DNA of 64,000 nucleotides from Jaapia argillacea MUCL 33604 (GCA_000697665.1 KL197756.1:1-64000); one strand, 5' to 3'. Positions 11,454 to 22,657 are shown, numbered from the stretch's first letter. Translations and numbers: made by a program. The notes: generated by a model from the sequence alone, not told the origin.

Positions 11454-12624
11454 GGCCACGATCTAGTTTGATGAGTGTATGATAAGCAGAAGTATCAAAA
11501 GAAATTCTACGAAGTTTTGTACGAACAAATGTGAGTGTCAGAGTGTGTGCTCTGCCGCTCACGACTGCGTGTTGGGGGAGTCCAGAAATTGTTCAAGATC
11601 GAGAGGGACGTCACTGACAATCGGAGGAGCCGCTACAGGACACCGGAAGTGCATAATAGCACGTCCTACCATAAGCGCTACAAATTACACACATGATCGC
11701 CAGAGAAACCCTCTCATATGCTCCTATCCAGGCCCTGCTATCGGTGTCTGCCATGACATCGTTGAGGAAGCCTCTTTTTGTGGGCAGAGGTGACTGCGAC
11801 GCAATACCGATACGTGAAGTAACTAATTACTAAGTCATGAAGTGTGATGACGAGTATAATATATGCTGCGAGTACTTTTGAATAGTCTCTATAGATGCAT
11901 GAGTCGTGACGAGGGAGGGAGGGAATGATAAGATAGCAGCGATGAGGGATCCATGAGACAAACGACCGAGGGAGGATAAGGCAAGACCAGAGGCAGCAGA
12001 GGGACGACGAGCAAATAAGGAACTTGATCCTTCTTCTCTGAGCTGGGCTCTGATGACGATGAAGCCTGCTCCTCAGCATTGCGCTTCTCGTAGACCTTCT
12101 GGAGGAGACCCAACGAAGCTTGTTGCGTCTCGTTGACCTTCTCCCAGATTCGGTCGGCGGTGACGGAAGCATCGCCAGCTTATGCCTTGATGGCGATTTC
12201 GCAGAGCTCAGAAATTAGCCATGAACAAGTTCAAGGACCAGCGCTGAACAAAGAATATGCCACTCACCGTCCACCGGCAAATACCAGAGTGCTTTGGTAT
12301 CCCGAGTGGCTCCACAATCTCTTTGATCAGCTGTGGACAGGGAGTCCCTGACAACACAAGCCACGCCAACAATGAATTTCCAAGCGAGGCCAGGAGTCCA
12401 CAAACTTTACTGGGACCTATATTTAAGAGCGGGTCAGCAAAGCGGCTTGCCCTTTCTTCCTTCAAAACATACCTTCTCGTCTTCCGAGCCTTAACCAGAG
12501 TCCTGCTTCTCCACTTCTCATTGTCCTGGTGTTTGCTCCCTATTTTGCGATAATCCTGATTAGCTTGATACCAATACCCCTCGCCTCATACCCCAGCCCT
12601 CTACCACTCGACGCGTCCAACGAA
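11454..12624. other. Intergenic region with a doubtful minus-strand coding remnant
   Basis: Between hydrolase copy 2 and the hypothetical gene at 12625 only the minus strand shows protein-like frames (see 11889-12403). A hydrophobic plus-strand extension upstream of 12625 has no ATG. Confidence 0.3.
11889..12403 (-). pseudogene. Possible small minus-strand gene or remnant, family unknown
   Basis: Two stretches look coding. The upstream one (12403-12264) reads AWKFIVGVACVVRDSLST and then TRDTKALWYLPVDG, ending at a consensus donor GTGAGT. The downstream one (12167-11889) reads DRIWEKVNETQQASLGLLQ, followed by an acidic/Ser-rich part and a hydrophobic tail. An acceptor-like TTTCTGAG lies between, but no join gave one uninterrupted frame, and an in-frame TAA precedes the downstream block. 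It could be a decayed gene or one with an unseen exon. I do not recognise the family. Confidence 0.3.
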
Positions 12625-13536
12625 ATGTCTCCCACCTCCACCTGCGCTTCATCACCCCACACGTTCGGACGCTCAGCAAAGACGGCCGAGTTTGCGAGGC
12701 TTTTCAGTTTCTTCGAAACCTTCGCAGCTCGAAAGCGCAATGGCGAAAACCCCACTAGTGCACTCGACATCCCAGCCGATATCGCACCGCTTCTCAAGAA
12801 CCTATCGAACTCTGGTGTCCTCACCGAGAGGACACCACAGCCAGCACACAGCACACGTACCCGTACCCTCGAGGAATCCGATGGGGAGTCGGACCTCGAC
12901 GAGGATATTCACGATAACAAGAGACGAGCGGTTCGAGCTACCGGCAGCGGGAAACATCGAGACGATAGACCCGTATCCCCGAATTCCCCTACGTTTCCGT
13001 TAGGAAACGACGACCAATTCCCGTTCACGTTCAAGATGATGTTGCACAAGTTGTATAACTTGGAGGACTGGGCGAAGAAGGTCATGAATGTTGTTGAGGA
13101 GAGTCAGAAGCAGTATAAGCCATTGGCGGAGGAGATGATTACGATGAGGCCTAGGGCGAAGACGATTACTAGTGCCGAGGCTCCGGGTGATATGAGGAAG
13201 AGATCCGGGGATGAGTGTAGGGCTTTGAAGAAGCGATGCGTTGGAAGGAAGAAGTCTGTTAGTCATTGGGCGAAGGAGGTTGCGGCGCAGGGGGAGGGAC
13301 AGGGTACGATCCGGGGAGGGTGGTTTTATGATTCAGCTGTGTCTTCGGTCGATGTGGATGCGTCTCAACTCACGCTGAGGGCGAGAAGGCAGTCTATCGC
13401 GAGGATGGAGAGCATTTTTAGCATTTCGCAGAGGATGTGCGAGGGGAATAAGACTGAGGCTACGGTTAGCGTGCTCGATGCGGATGCAATGGGCAGGAGA
13501 CGATCCATTGCGATGAAGCGTCCCTTCCATGCTTGA
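12625..13536 (+). CDS. Hypothetical nuclear-looking protein, 303 residues
   Basis: A single exon opens at ATG 12625. The protein starts with a Ser/Thr-rich segment and an FARLFSFFETFAARKRNG block. A conserved-looking core follows (FPFTFKMMLHKLYNLEDWAK), predicted helical. Several basic clusters (NKRRAVR, ALKKRCVGRKK, GRRRSIAMKR) suggest nuclear import, and acidic EESDGESDLDED lies near residue 95. The pattern resembles uncharacterised agaricomycete proteins, but no named domain is recognised. The frame is open further upstream through a hydrophobic stretch, yet that begins only with GTG and is preceded by a stop, so it is not taken as a signal peptide. Confidence 0.65.
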   Translation: MSPTSTCASSPHTFGRSAKTAEFARLFSFFETFAARKRNGENPTSALDIPADIAPLLKNLSNSGVLTERTPQPAHSTRTRTLEESDGESDLDEDIHDNKRRAVRATGSGKHRDDRPVSPNSPTFPLGNDDQFPFTFKMMLHKLYNLEDWAKKVMNVVEESQKQYKPLAEEMITMRPRAKTITSAEAPGDMRKRSGDECRALKKRCVGRKKSVSHWAKEVAAQGEGQGTIRGGWFYDSAVSSVDVDASQLTLRARRQSIARMESIFSISQRMCEGNKTEATVSVLDADAMGRRRSIAMKRPFHA

Positions 13537-14109
13537 GCGTCGTGGCCGCGTTCTGCTTGTGTTGGCTCTGATCAAGGTAAGTTGCTGGTTGTGCTTGCCA
13601 AACATCCATGACACTGACCTTCCCTCCTCGTTCAGATGAAATCCGACTGATCACCTATTGGCTCAAGGCCTCTCAGGGATCCTCGGTCACCGCACCTTCT
13701 CTGGGTCGTCTGTCCTGTACTTTATTGCGTATTATCGGTGCATATTTTCTGGATAATCATCTTGACTTCTCGAGGCTATTAGGGATATTAATGGATTCTG
13801 GACATTTCTCCCTCCTCTCCGTCCTGGGTAGCGTACCAAAAAGCTTTCGCCTTCCTGTATTTTTAGTGTAACATCAGAAGCAGCTTGATATCGTTCCCGT
13901 TTACATCCGTGATCATAATGGAGGAAGCCAGATGGCCCATGAAATCCAAAGCAAAGCAGTTCGGTGCGTTTGTCAAATCCGACGAAAGCCGAAGTCCAGG
14001 GTGGACTGCGCAGTGGACCGGGCACAGCCTCACACTGAAGCACTTTCGTTGATTCCGTGGCGCCCGTTTCTAACCACGCCCTTGTACTTACAGATATAAA
14101 AGCCCCAAG
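13537..14109. other. Intergenic spacer
   Basis: A 573-nt spacer between two plus-strand genes with no supported coding frame. It should hold the 3' UTR of the hypothetical gene and the promoter of the small membrane protein. Confidence 0.35.
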
Positions 14110-14676
14110 ATGCTCTTCTTCTTCTCCGTCGTAGCATTCCTAGCATTACTGGTAATGCGTGAGTTTCCCAATTCCCTCTCTTCCCAGATCCGCGCTGAAT
14201 TTTGATTCACTTCGTTGCCAGTGGCATTCCGCTATCGAGCCGCCATCCTCCCCCATGTCCCAAGCCGCGTAAAGGCTTTGTTCCCGACTCTGGGTCACTA
14301 TGTATCGTTATCAACGTTCTCTGAACAAGCGGACGCTGGTTTGTCGTCCTCAGCGTTTGATATCAAGGCCAATATGCGGGATGGGGATTCGAGGATGGGG
14401 TTGGACGAGAGGGGTACACAGGAGGTGTTGGAGATCATGAGGAGAGAACGGGTGAAGTGAGTTGGCTGTGATTGCCAGTGTCCGTGAACTATGGAACTTA
14501 TCGTGGAACTTTTGTAGCTTCGACCAGGCGAGGCTGATCAGACACAACCAGATCCTCGCAAGAAACGGTATCGACCCTTCTGGTGGGTTCCCAACTTACT
14601 ATGAGCACCGTCGTTTGTTAATCTTCTCATTTCGCCAGGCATGCCGCTGGACTCGAAGGCCATCACCCATCTGTAA
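14110..14676 (+). CDS. Small N-terminally anchored membrane protein, 128 residues
   Basis: Four exons (14110-14158, 14222-14456, 14518-14582, 14639-14676) join with correct phase at GT-AG introns of 56-63 nt. The first 16 residues (MLFFFSVVAFLALLVM) form a signal anchor or signal peptide. The soluble part ends with ARLIRHNQILARNGIDPSG and MPLDSKAIT, which looks like a conserved C-terminal motif. Function is unknown. Membership of the ER or another secretory membrane is inferred only from the hydrophobic N-terminus. Confidence 0.7.
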
Positions 14677-15005
14677 CGCAGAACGCCTGCGACTGCCTTG
14701 CTCTCTGTTTCACCTATCATATGTAACTGGACTCTACATTTCTTTCTCGCCACTAACTGTTGTCATTTCATCGTTTTCATTATGCCCTGTCGTTCTTTCT
14801 CGACGGGCACATTGACCGCCTACTCTCCCTGCATCTTGTCTTCTCATCATCTTGTATCGCATTTTGTATACTACGATCACCATACCATCCGGATAATGGA
14901 ACCTACATATCCTGGCCTGCATGGGTGTGATTCCCACTGAACCACCCGTTGTGTCGACTTTGAAGTCGATAGGAAATGAACCGAACTCATCTTCCTCCTT
15001 GTTCA

Positions 15006-16450
15006 ATGTTCTTCTACCTGTCTTTCCTCCGTCCACCTCCAACCCAATCCCCTCTGTCACCCATCTCCATAACCCCCCAAATAGCAAACGATCTCCGCAC
15101 GGAGCTTTATACAAATCCGCAAGACATTTTCTACGCTTGGAGTCCCTGTTCTTCTCCATCCAGCCTACCCACTTTCAACAAATCCTCCCGTCCAACCAAA
15201 CTAACAACATGGCGCCATGCTAACGCCTACAAAGCCATCTCCGTCCCTCCTCCTCCCGGAGTACGAGAAGGTCAATATTGGCGATTAATCTTATGCGCCA
15301 ATGCGCTGCCAATTTTGAGCCCACCACATATCATCCCTCTTTTCCAGGGAGTTAGCAAGGGCCCTCTACCAGTCATATCGATGCCCATCCTGTTCAGTTC
15401 TCGTGGATATCAAGGAGGTGCGGGTAAGCAGGAGCAGGTTGAGAGGATCTATCGGATGAGTATCCCCCCTAGTGGGGAGATTGGGGATATGGTTGTGAGG
15501 GAGCAGACTTCGTTTGATTTAGATAAGGTGAGTTGTTTTGTCCCACTTACTCTTGTTGGGTTGAGGAAGGGGATGTGTGAATGGTGTGCTGATTTGACGT
15601 AGGATTTGCTAGAAAGTATGGGATAGTGGTGTTGGGCTCAGCGCTTGGCTCGTCGATCTTTACGGGAATAATATCAGACTCGAGGTAGGAGGGCTTGTTG
15701 GACGGTTAAAGGCGGTATTGGATGCGAATGAGAGGCGGCATATTCTAGAATTGGGTACGTTCTCCGCCTCTGTCCCATATTCTTTGATCTCAACCCTGCT
15801 GTGAGATAGGCGCGGGAACGGGGATAGTTTCAATAACTCTAGGAGCTCTGCTCTCTTCCCTTGAAATAATTCCCTCCCAACAACAAAGAATAATCACGAC
15901 CGATCTCGGTAAATCTCTCCCTGACTCTGCTTCCTTAACCCCAAATCTAATCAGTCACCGCTATATGCGCAGAATCCGCCATGCCTTTCCTCGAACACAA
16001 CTTGAAAGCCAACGCACATCTCTTCGCGTCTCCATCGTCATCTCTCCCAGAACCTCTCGTTCTCGACTGGGACGACGAAAAACTCCCAATCGAAGTGGCT
16101 TCTATCACAGGAGGATTCGATGTAATCATGTTCGTCCTCGTCCCATCTCTCTTCGTTACCTCATCTAACCAAATTTATACGTCTTCATTGACTCTAGAAT
16201 GGCCGACGTAACATACAACACCTCATCATTTCCCTCTCTGATCCAAACCCTGTCTCATCTCATCAACCTCAACCCCAATCCTCCCTTGATACTTTTGGGT
16301 TACAAAGAGCGGGATATATCGGAACGGACGTTGTGGGATATGGCGGAAGAGAGTGGAGTGGTGTTTGAGAAAGTCGCAGAGAAAGACGGGGCGGGTGGGA
16401 AGTCTGTCGAAGTCTGGATTGGCACGGTGAAGAATAGAGTAGATTGCTGA
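15006..16450 (+). CDS. METTL21/Methyltransf_16-type protein-lysine methyltransferase
   Basis: Five exons (15006-15527, 15613-15754, 15810-15908, 15973-16129, 16198-16450) give about 390 residues. Features of the seven-beta-strand lysine methyltransferase group are present in order: KVWDSGVGLSAWLVDLY before the SAM site, motif I LELGAGTGIVS, the acidic TTDLES after strand 2, and FDVIIMADVTYN, the DxxY motif of this group. The first 130 residues are an N-terminal extension. Relatives methylate elongation factors, ribosomal proteins or chaperones; the substrate is not deducible. The start was set at MFFYLSFLRPPP; an in-frame CTG/ATG-free stretch lies upstream. A second family member lies beyond the F-box array at 22845. 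Confidence 0.85.
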
Positions 16451-16479
16451 ACAGGCGGATTCCCTCATGTCGATCTCCT

Positions 16480-18213
16480 CTAACAAAGTGCACCAGCTTC
16501 AGAGACCTGTGCTAGCAGCCAGCCAGCTACATCATTAGTAGGATTCGCAATAGCAAGATGAATAATACATACTGATGTGAGCTTCATTCGCTGCTCCTGG
16601 TCCCTCCGAGCAGTTTGGAGGGTAGATATGAGCAAACCGACATCGTCATTGACTATCGATGAATTTGCGTAGACGTGAGGAAACATTCGATCCAACATTC
16701 CTGCAAGCGGTGCGGGATGAATAACACCCTCGAGACTAAATATTGAGAGATATTGGAGTCCATGAGAGAGGACTGGAATGCCGTGAGGAAGCGCTGTCGC
16801 GTCGGTAGCTGTCACGTCAAGAACATCGAGGACAAGCCGCTTAAGCGACCGGCACTGAGAAGCAAACGTGGAAAGGGAGTGGAGAGTGAATGAAGCGAAT
16901 GAAGTTGTCATGATGAAAGATTTGAACTGCGGCCAGATAAGTGAACACTGCTCTACATCACTGGGAGAAATTATCCCCACGCAATCCTCCTCCCATCCCT
17001 GGGAGAGCTCGAGTGCCCTCACTCGCGGAAGCTTCAAAGTGAATATCGCCTGAACGATGGAACTCACAGCCTCCTCGGTGGGTGGTGGGATCGGAGCGAT
17101 GATACAGCCAAACTCAAATGACTCCAGGAACTCTCCCTTCGAGGAGATGTGGCCCAAACAGGCGAGGTATTCGTTATACGTCCCTCCATGGGCACTCCCA
17201 ACACTGCAATGCTGAAGCGTCGGGGAAAGCATTTTGAGCACCAGTTCGACACCGCGAAGATCGCCGCTATCGATAGTGAGGGTTTTGAGTGAAGGGAACC
17301 CGGGCTTGATCAAGGAAGGCATATTGTCGGCACCAAACACGGTGATATGCGACAACTCGAGGAGCTTGGGAAGCTTTGAAAGGGAACAGAGCAGTGCAGC
17401 GTCCATAGGGGGGGACCATCCACCATCGTCGCTGCCGAGGCACAGTCGCTGTAGTTTCTGGAACTGACCAAGAAATGAGAGAGAAATCAATGGGTGGTGA
17501 GAAAACCCAGAAAACCCAAATGTTTCGAGTGAAGGGCATCGTTGTGGTATCATGTGAAGGAATGCCGTCAAGTCATCATGGCTTTCATTCCAGCTGGAGG
17601 CGTGAACTCCGACGGTTAACTTGCGGAGGAGAGGACCAAGGAAAGGCATGATCTGAGGAATGATTTCTCTAATTGGTGCTGCCTGTCTTCTAAACTCATT
17701 TGACCAATCCGGGTTGACCAACGATGGGAATAAAGGGGTAAGTTCATAATGCGATAGGATCCGAAAGATGTCGGGGTCAACTGCTAGTGAGCTGACGGAC
17801 TGGAGGTGGAAGTGGCGAATATAACGGCTATAAGCGTCAAATCGGGTCCAGTCATCCTTCTGAAGGGGTCGTATGACTCTCTGAAAAGGCTTTGAGAGAA
17901 AAGATGATGGGGACCAGTGCAAAAGACTACACACATAAGTTTTCATCTCAAAGGGCGGCAGCCAGTCTTGATCCCCGCCGACCACGACCGATGTGCTTTC
18001 CAGCCCAGGTAGGAGCCTGAGCAGAGGCTCGGCGTCATGGATGACCATCCATAGAACCCTCATCGCCTCCTCAGCTATGGATCGAGAACAAAGGGCGAGG
18101 TGAAGTAGGTCGCCCATCCATGGTCCAGGGTGGAGAACGGGATGGGCCGGACTTGATTTCAGTTGCAAACAGATTTCGAAACAGATCTCCCTAATGCTCA
18201 AGACCTGTGCCAT
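16480..18213 (-). CDS. F-box-like/LRR protein, paralogue A of a tandem trio
   Basis: The frame is open from 18321 to 16480, but the first ATG is at 18213 (MAQVLSIREICFEI). That start matches the starts of paralogues B and C. The N-terminus has an F-box-like layout with LALCSRSIAEEAMRVLW, followed by leucine-rich repeats with PSLETFGFSGF-type units. Two introns are predicted from the paralogues, 17881-17934 (54 nt) and 16507-16572 (66 nt, donor GTATGT, branch-like CTACTAAT). Both are multiples of three and free of stops, so a single open frame hides them. Spliced length is about 537 residues. Likely role is a substrate receptor of an SCF ubiquitin ligase, inferred from family only. Confidence 0.75.
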   Translation of the reverse strand: MAQVLSIREICFEICLQLKSSPAHPVLHPGPWMGDLLHLALCSRSIAEEAMRVLWMVIHDAEPLLRLLPGLESTSVVVGGDQDWLPPFEMKTYVCSLLHWSPSSFLSKPFQRVIRPLQKDDWTRFDAYSRYIRHFHLQSVSSLAVDPDIFRILSHYELTPLFPSLVNPDWSNEFRRQAAPIREIIPQIMPFLGPLLRKLTVGVHASSWNESHDDLTAFLHMIPQRCPSLETFGFSGFSHHPLISLSFLGQFQKLQRLCLGSDDGGWSPPMDAALLCSLSKLPKLLELSHITVFGADNMPSLIKPGFPSLKTLTIDSGDLRGVELVLKMLSPTLQHCSVGSAHGGTYNEYLACLGHISSKGEFLESFEFGCIIAPIPPPTEEAVSSIVQAIFTLKLPRVRALELSQGWEEDCVGIISPSDVEQCSLIWPQFKSFIMTTSFASFTLHSLSTFASQCRSLKRLVLDVLDVTATDATALPHGIPVLSHGLQYLSIFSLEGVIHPAPLAGMLDRMFPHVYANSSIVNDDVGLLISTLQTARRDQEQRMKLTSVCIIHLAIANPTNDVAGWLLAQVSEAGALC

Positions 18214-18878
18214 TGAGTGATTACGGTGGCTGAGGAGACCGGGCTTCGTAGAGATTGGGAGATAAGGGTTGAACGCTGAGGGTTTTGAAGTTGCCACCTG
18301 AGCGCTTATCGTGTGCGCCACCCTCGATCGAGTTCAATACGAATTCAACAACGCAGACTCTGCAGAGCATCGCGCCTCACTTTGCCAACTCAGGAAAGTA
18401 TATAAGTATTTGGGGAGGATGATTGTCTACATAGCACGCGTAGAACTATTAGTAGTATGTATGCCAGTGGGCGGGTCTCCGGAGCTTCCTCGGAGAGTGG
18501 GCCCGATAGATATTTGGGCACAGCGAAGGCAGGAAGTCGGATTTGGACAACTTCACTTGGAGGTTGACAGACAACAGGTCAGTTTTTGCTTATGGGGTCG
18601 CCAGCCACGTTCAATCATATCTTACTTGCACCTCTCAAGTTAACCATTATTGCACACATCCCATGAGTCACACTCTGTACCAAGCGGGATACAGATTGAG
18701 AGGTAACGACAGTCCACGTATCTCCTCCCTCCCCTTGGGTGAGGCTCTACAACATATGGTCAGGAGCCTCCTTCGAACTTTAGCCTATCTCAACTTAATG
18801 AATTTGAATATTCATCTGCTAGGGACAGATTGCAATATTGGTGGGCGTCGTCATGGTGCAAAGTGAAGGAAGAACTTC
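18214..18878. other. Spacer between F-box paralogues A and B
   Basis: A 665-nt spacer with no supported gene. It holds the promoter of paralogue A and the 3' end of paralogue B. Confidence 0.4.
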
Positions 18879-20549
18879 TCAGAGCCCTTCAGGGTTTAGC
18901 TAAAAATAAAGTGCACCCATGAGCCAATGCTTTCATGAAGACTGCCAAGAGCGGCACACCTACCGATGCTGCTCCCAACTTCTCTGATACGAGCAGCGCA
19001 GCAAGGGTGTCCACCGCGATAGAATCGAGCACGAGGAGACATGGCACACGTGCATCGTTGAAGACCAGGAAATAATTGACTGATAGTCGCTGTGAGTAGC
19101 ATATCGGAAATAGTATCTCCACGAGCGGCGTCGATCGTTAGGGCTTCAAGGCCCTCAGGTGATGTCGGTACTGGATGGATATTTGGGGTGAAATCAGTCG
19201 AGATGTCAACGCAAGCTGTACGAAGAGATGGACAGTGAGACACTAAAGTCGAAAGCGCCTCCACGGATAACGTGAATAAAGATCCCCGCAAGTCGAGCGA
19301 TGACAACTTTGGCCAAGAAAGGGCCATTCTCTCGGCGTCACATGGATTTATCTTGGATGGACCGTACGCGGACCTATGGTATCCGTGTGAGAGGCTAAGG
19401 CGAGTAAGGTGTCGCAATGCAAGATGACTTAATCCGTGACTGAACGCGGCACCGGCGTCCGGATCAGAGTCGGGGATGTCGACAACACAGTTTAAGCGGA
19501 GGTCAACCAAAGTTGACCACTTGGCCTGCACCGAGTCCAAACACGTGAGATATTCTCCACATGTCAAAACTGTCAGTCCCTCAATGGAACAAACTTGAAG
19601 ATCCGTCGAGGATATGAGGCGGAGGAGAGCGATAACGCCTGCCACGTCACCACCAGTGATAGCCAGGTCCAATAGGGCAGGGAACCCTGGTTTCAATGAC
19701 GGCAAAAGTAACTGCTCTCCCACGGCTTGTAGACCTCGCAATTGGGTAAGATTCCCCAAGTTTGCAAGAGCCTGCAAAAGGGCGACATCCACACAACCGG
19801 TGGGGTTTGAGTCATCGAGCCGTAGTCGACGGAGGTATTCAAATCTCCCGATAAACGTGATGGGAACATTCGGATGGAGTCCCATAGGAGAAAATACCTC
19901 GATTTTGGGGCAAATTCGAGGCAGCATATGAAGGAATGCCGTTAAATCTTCTTGATGAAGATGTAGCTTGGATACGGACACCAGAAAACGGAGTTCCCGG
20001 AGGAGCGGACCCAGGAAGGGGTTTAGTTGGAGTGCAAATGAGTGGACCGTACAGGACTCGTCCGCCAAGGAAGTCCAGATCAGCTTTCGTAGGGACGGGA
20101 GCAAGGGACCAAGTTTGTACTGGGCCAGGATGGGGAAAACGTCAACTGCAACGTCCGCGGAACGGTAGTGCATACTGCGAATATGACGGTTGTACACGTC
20201 GAAACGCGTCCAATCTTCTTTGTCAAGAGGAAGCTTGACCTTCTGTACGAAACGGGTGTGTGAAGAGTGCTCGATATATGAGAGGGAGGTCACCCACAAA
20301 CACTGCCGGATAAATCGCCCCATAGACCCCACCTGGTCGACTTCCACGGACTTTCGAGCGAGGAAGGAGTTTCAGTAATGGCTCAATGCTGTCCATATCC
20401 ATCCATAACACTCTGATCGCTTCCTCCGCGCATGATCGTGAACACAGTGCCAACCCTACCAGATCACGCCTCCATCCAAAGCCACCATTTGATTTCTGTT
20501 GTTCTGAGATTTCGTAGCATATTTCGCTGATGTTAAGAGCCTTCGCCAT
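18879..20549 (-). CDS. F-box-like/LRR protein, paralogue B (apparent frameshift near 3' end)
   Basis: Start ATG 20549 (MAKALNISEICYEIS). Exon 1 ends at 20298, the intron 20243-20297 is 55 nt, and exon 2 continues KVKLPLDKEDWTRFDVY. Domains are as in A: an F-box-like start with LALCSRSCAEEAIRVLW, then LRRs. After LFPGLQRC (about 19040) the open frame stops matching the paralogues. The neighbouring frame instead reads VDTLAALLVSEKLG, equivalent to the C-terminal helix of A and C. That frame then meets a donor GTAGGT at 18963, a 64-nt intron and a short final exon LNPEGL ending at 18879. A one-base shift between roughly 19030 and 19060 is therefore likely: recent decay, an assembly error or an unrecognised splice. 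Confidence 0.6.
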
Positions 20550-20984
20550 CTCGTAGACCAAGCGGCGGATGCTCTGTCTGTCAGCGTCAAGAAGAAAGCG
20601 ATAGGGTGGAACTTGGTACAGTGGTCCCTACTTAGAACAGCAAACACGCGTGGTTATTGCCACGTGCCACGTGCTCGGCCCCAGCATGCACAACATTGCA
20701 ACGGCCTTGGAATCGACCACCACAATTTTTCTGTATCTGTAAATCTGACGGTAAATCACAATAGTTTGTGGTATATTCCATCCGAAAGCTCGTGGTAATA
20801 GTACGAACCAAGTGTTCCGGAGGCTGAGTTTCACAGCTCAGTGCTGTCAAAAAGTATAGAGCGCCCCCGGTTTGTGGCTTTCAGAAAACGAGTTAAGTGA
20901 TTTCGATGAGTGGAAAATGGCGTGGAACGAAAAACGGGGAGATCTTCACAGTCCCGGGTATCCCCCGCGTGTACTTGGGTTGCG
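20550..20984. other. Spacer between F-box paralogues B and C
   Basis: A 435-nt spacer without supported coding sequence. It contains the promoter of B and the 3' UTR of C; the open frame of C reads through into it only if its last intron is ignored. Confidence 0.4.
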
Positions 20985-22657
20985 TCACGATCTCTCCTCG
21001 TCGCACTATGATGACACGGGCCATTAGGCGGACGAAAACGGAGAGGGATAAGGGACGTACTGATCTAAGACATAGCCTGTTCTCCTGGTCGCTTCTAACA
21101 CGCTGTAACAGGGCCATGATATCCTTCACATTTGCGTTGACGAGGTGGTAGTTACGAACTTGGAGGTTGGGAAAGAGTCGATCCAGGATTCCCGCGAAGG
21201 CAACGTCGGATATGATCCCATCGCGGTAGTAAACTCTGAGAATTCGCAGTCCATGCGATAGTATGGGTATTTCTGGAGTAGTCCAGACGTCGTTACTGAT
21301 AACATCCAGGGATGGGAGGGTGAGAGTTTGTAAGGAAGGGCAATTAGATGCAAAGGTTGAGAGCGCGGGTATGGAGAACGTAAATAGTGTTCCCTGTAGG
21401 TTCAGGGACGTCAGGCTTGGCCAAGCAAGACCTAATCCCACAGCATAAGGTGGGGCAATTTGTGACGTGCTTGATGCTTGCCCATGAGAGATGGCCAACC
21501 TCGATAAGCGTAGAAAACTCTGGCCAGATAATATACGACATATCTCCCTCCCAGCCTCTCTCAGCTCCCATCCATCGCATTGGAGTGTACAAGAAAAGTT
21601 GAGATCCACAAGTGACGATGCCTTCGTGGCTATAGCGGCCAGACACGCCAGATATTCTCCCGCGGTTCCGTTCCCCAACATCTCAATTGAACAGCGGGTC
21701 AGAGAGGCGGAAGAGATGGCTCCCAGTAGCAACTTGACGCCAACCAGATCTCCGTCGCAAATGTGTAGAGAGGTAAGGGAGGGAAATCCGGGCTCCAACG
21801 AGGCAGGTGTGAGGTTTTCGCCATACACCGCGAGAAATTTCAACTGGCAGAGACGTGGAAGTTTGGACATGGCGAGGAGCGCGGGCATATCAAATGTAGG
21901 TGGATCCAAACTGTGTCCGAGATCCAGATATTTGAGCTGCTGGAACCGACCAACGAATGAAAGGCCTGAACACATTCTTGAACGAAGCCCGTCGAGTTGG
22001 AGGCATTCGATCTTCGGACAACGTTGTGGTGACATGTGAAGAAAAGCGACTAGGAAATTCCTGTCCTCTTCCGAGTGTCCGAAGTATCCATGGATGGAAA
22101 GAGATCGGAGTGCAGTGCCGGCGAGTGGGAGGAATTGGGTCATAAAGAACTCAACCGAGGGTGGCCCACTCGAGTGATGGTGTCGGGTGACTAACCACTT
22201 CAACTCGTGGAGGGAAGAAAGTAACGGCCCAAGACTGTATTGAGAGAGGAGGGAAATGGCCCTATCATTTGTACCATCGAATTCGTATCGCAGGGACCTG
22301 ATATGACGGCTGTAAAAATGAAATCTCGTCCAATCTTCCGCGTTCAAGGGACGAGTAACATTCTGCAAGAGCAAGTTAGTCTTGAGGAGAAATTAATATA
22401 GAAACAAAAACTCTCACATATACTCTGACGGGAATGCCTGAGCGTATCGATGCAGTCACTTGCAACGCAGGAATGACCTTCAGTAGTGGTTCGATATCAT
22501 CCATATCCTCCCAAAGAACTCTTATCGCCTCTCCGGAAACTACGCGAGAACACTGCGCCATCCTAGAGAGGTCTATTCTCCAACCTTGTCCATCGCCCAA
22601 CTTAACATAATAGGCCACTTCTTGGCATATCTCGCTAATTGTGAGCGGGTGAGCCAT
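20985..22657 (-). CDS. F-box-like/LRR protein, paralogue C
   Basis: Exons 22657-22418, 22362-21061 and 21005-20985. ATG 22657 gives MAHPLTISEICQEVA. The first intron (55 nt) lies exactly where A and B have theirs, before NVTRPLNAEDWTRF. The second (21006-21060, 55 nt, donor GTACGT, branch-like CCTAAT, acceptor CATAG) follows LRS, as in A, and leads to a six-residue final exon CDEERS. Spliced length is 520 residues. LRR units such as PSLTSLHICDGDLVGVKLL follow the F-box-like N-terminus. Without the second intron the frame would run to 20893 with a tail unlike the paralogues. No substrate can be named. Confidence 0.8.

Noticed and set aside
12529-12624. Hydrophobic N-terminal extension of the 12625 gene, looking like a signal peptide
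   Set aside because: The stretch has no ATG (it begins GTG) and is preceded by an in-frame stop; the rest of the protein looks nuclear.
18214-18321. 36-residue N-terminal extension of F-box paralogue A
   Set aside because: It begins with GTG; the ATG at 18213 aligns with the starts of both paralogues.
20893-20984. Open-frame C-terminal tail of F-box paralogue C
   Set aside because: It exists only if a consensus intron (21006-21060) shared with A is ignored; splicing gives a short ending like that of A.
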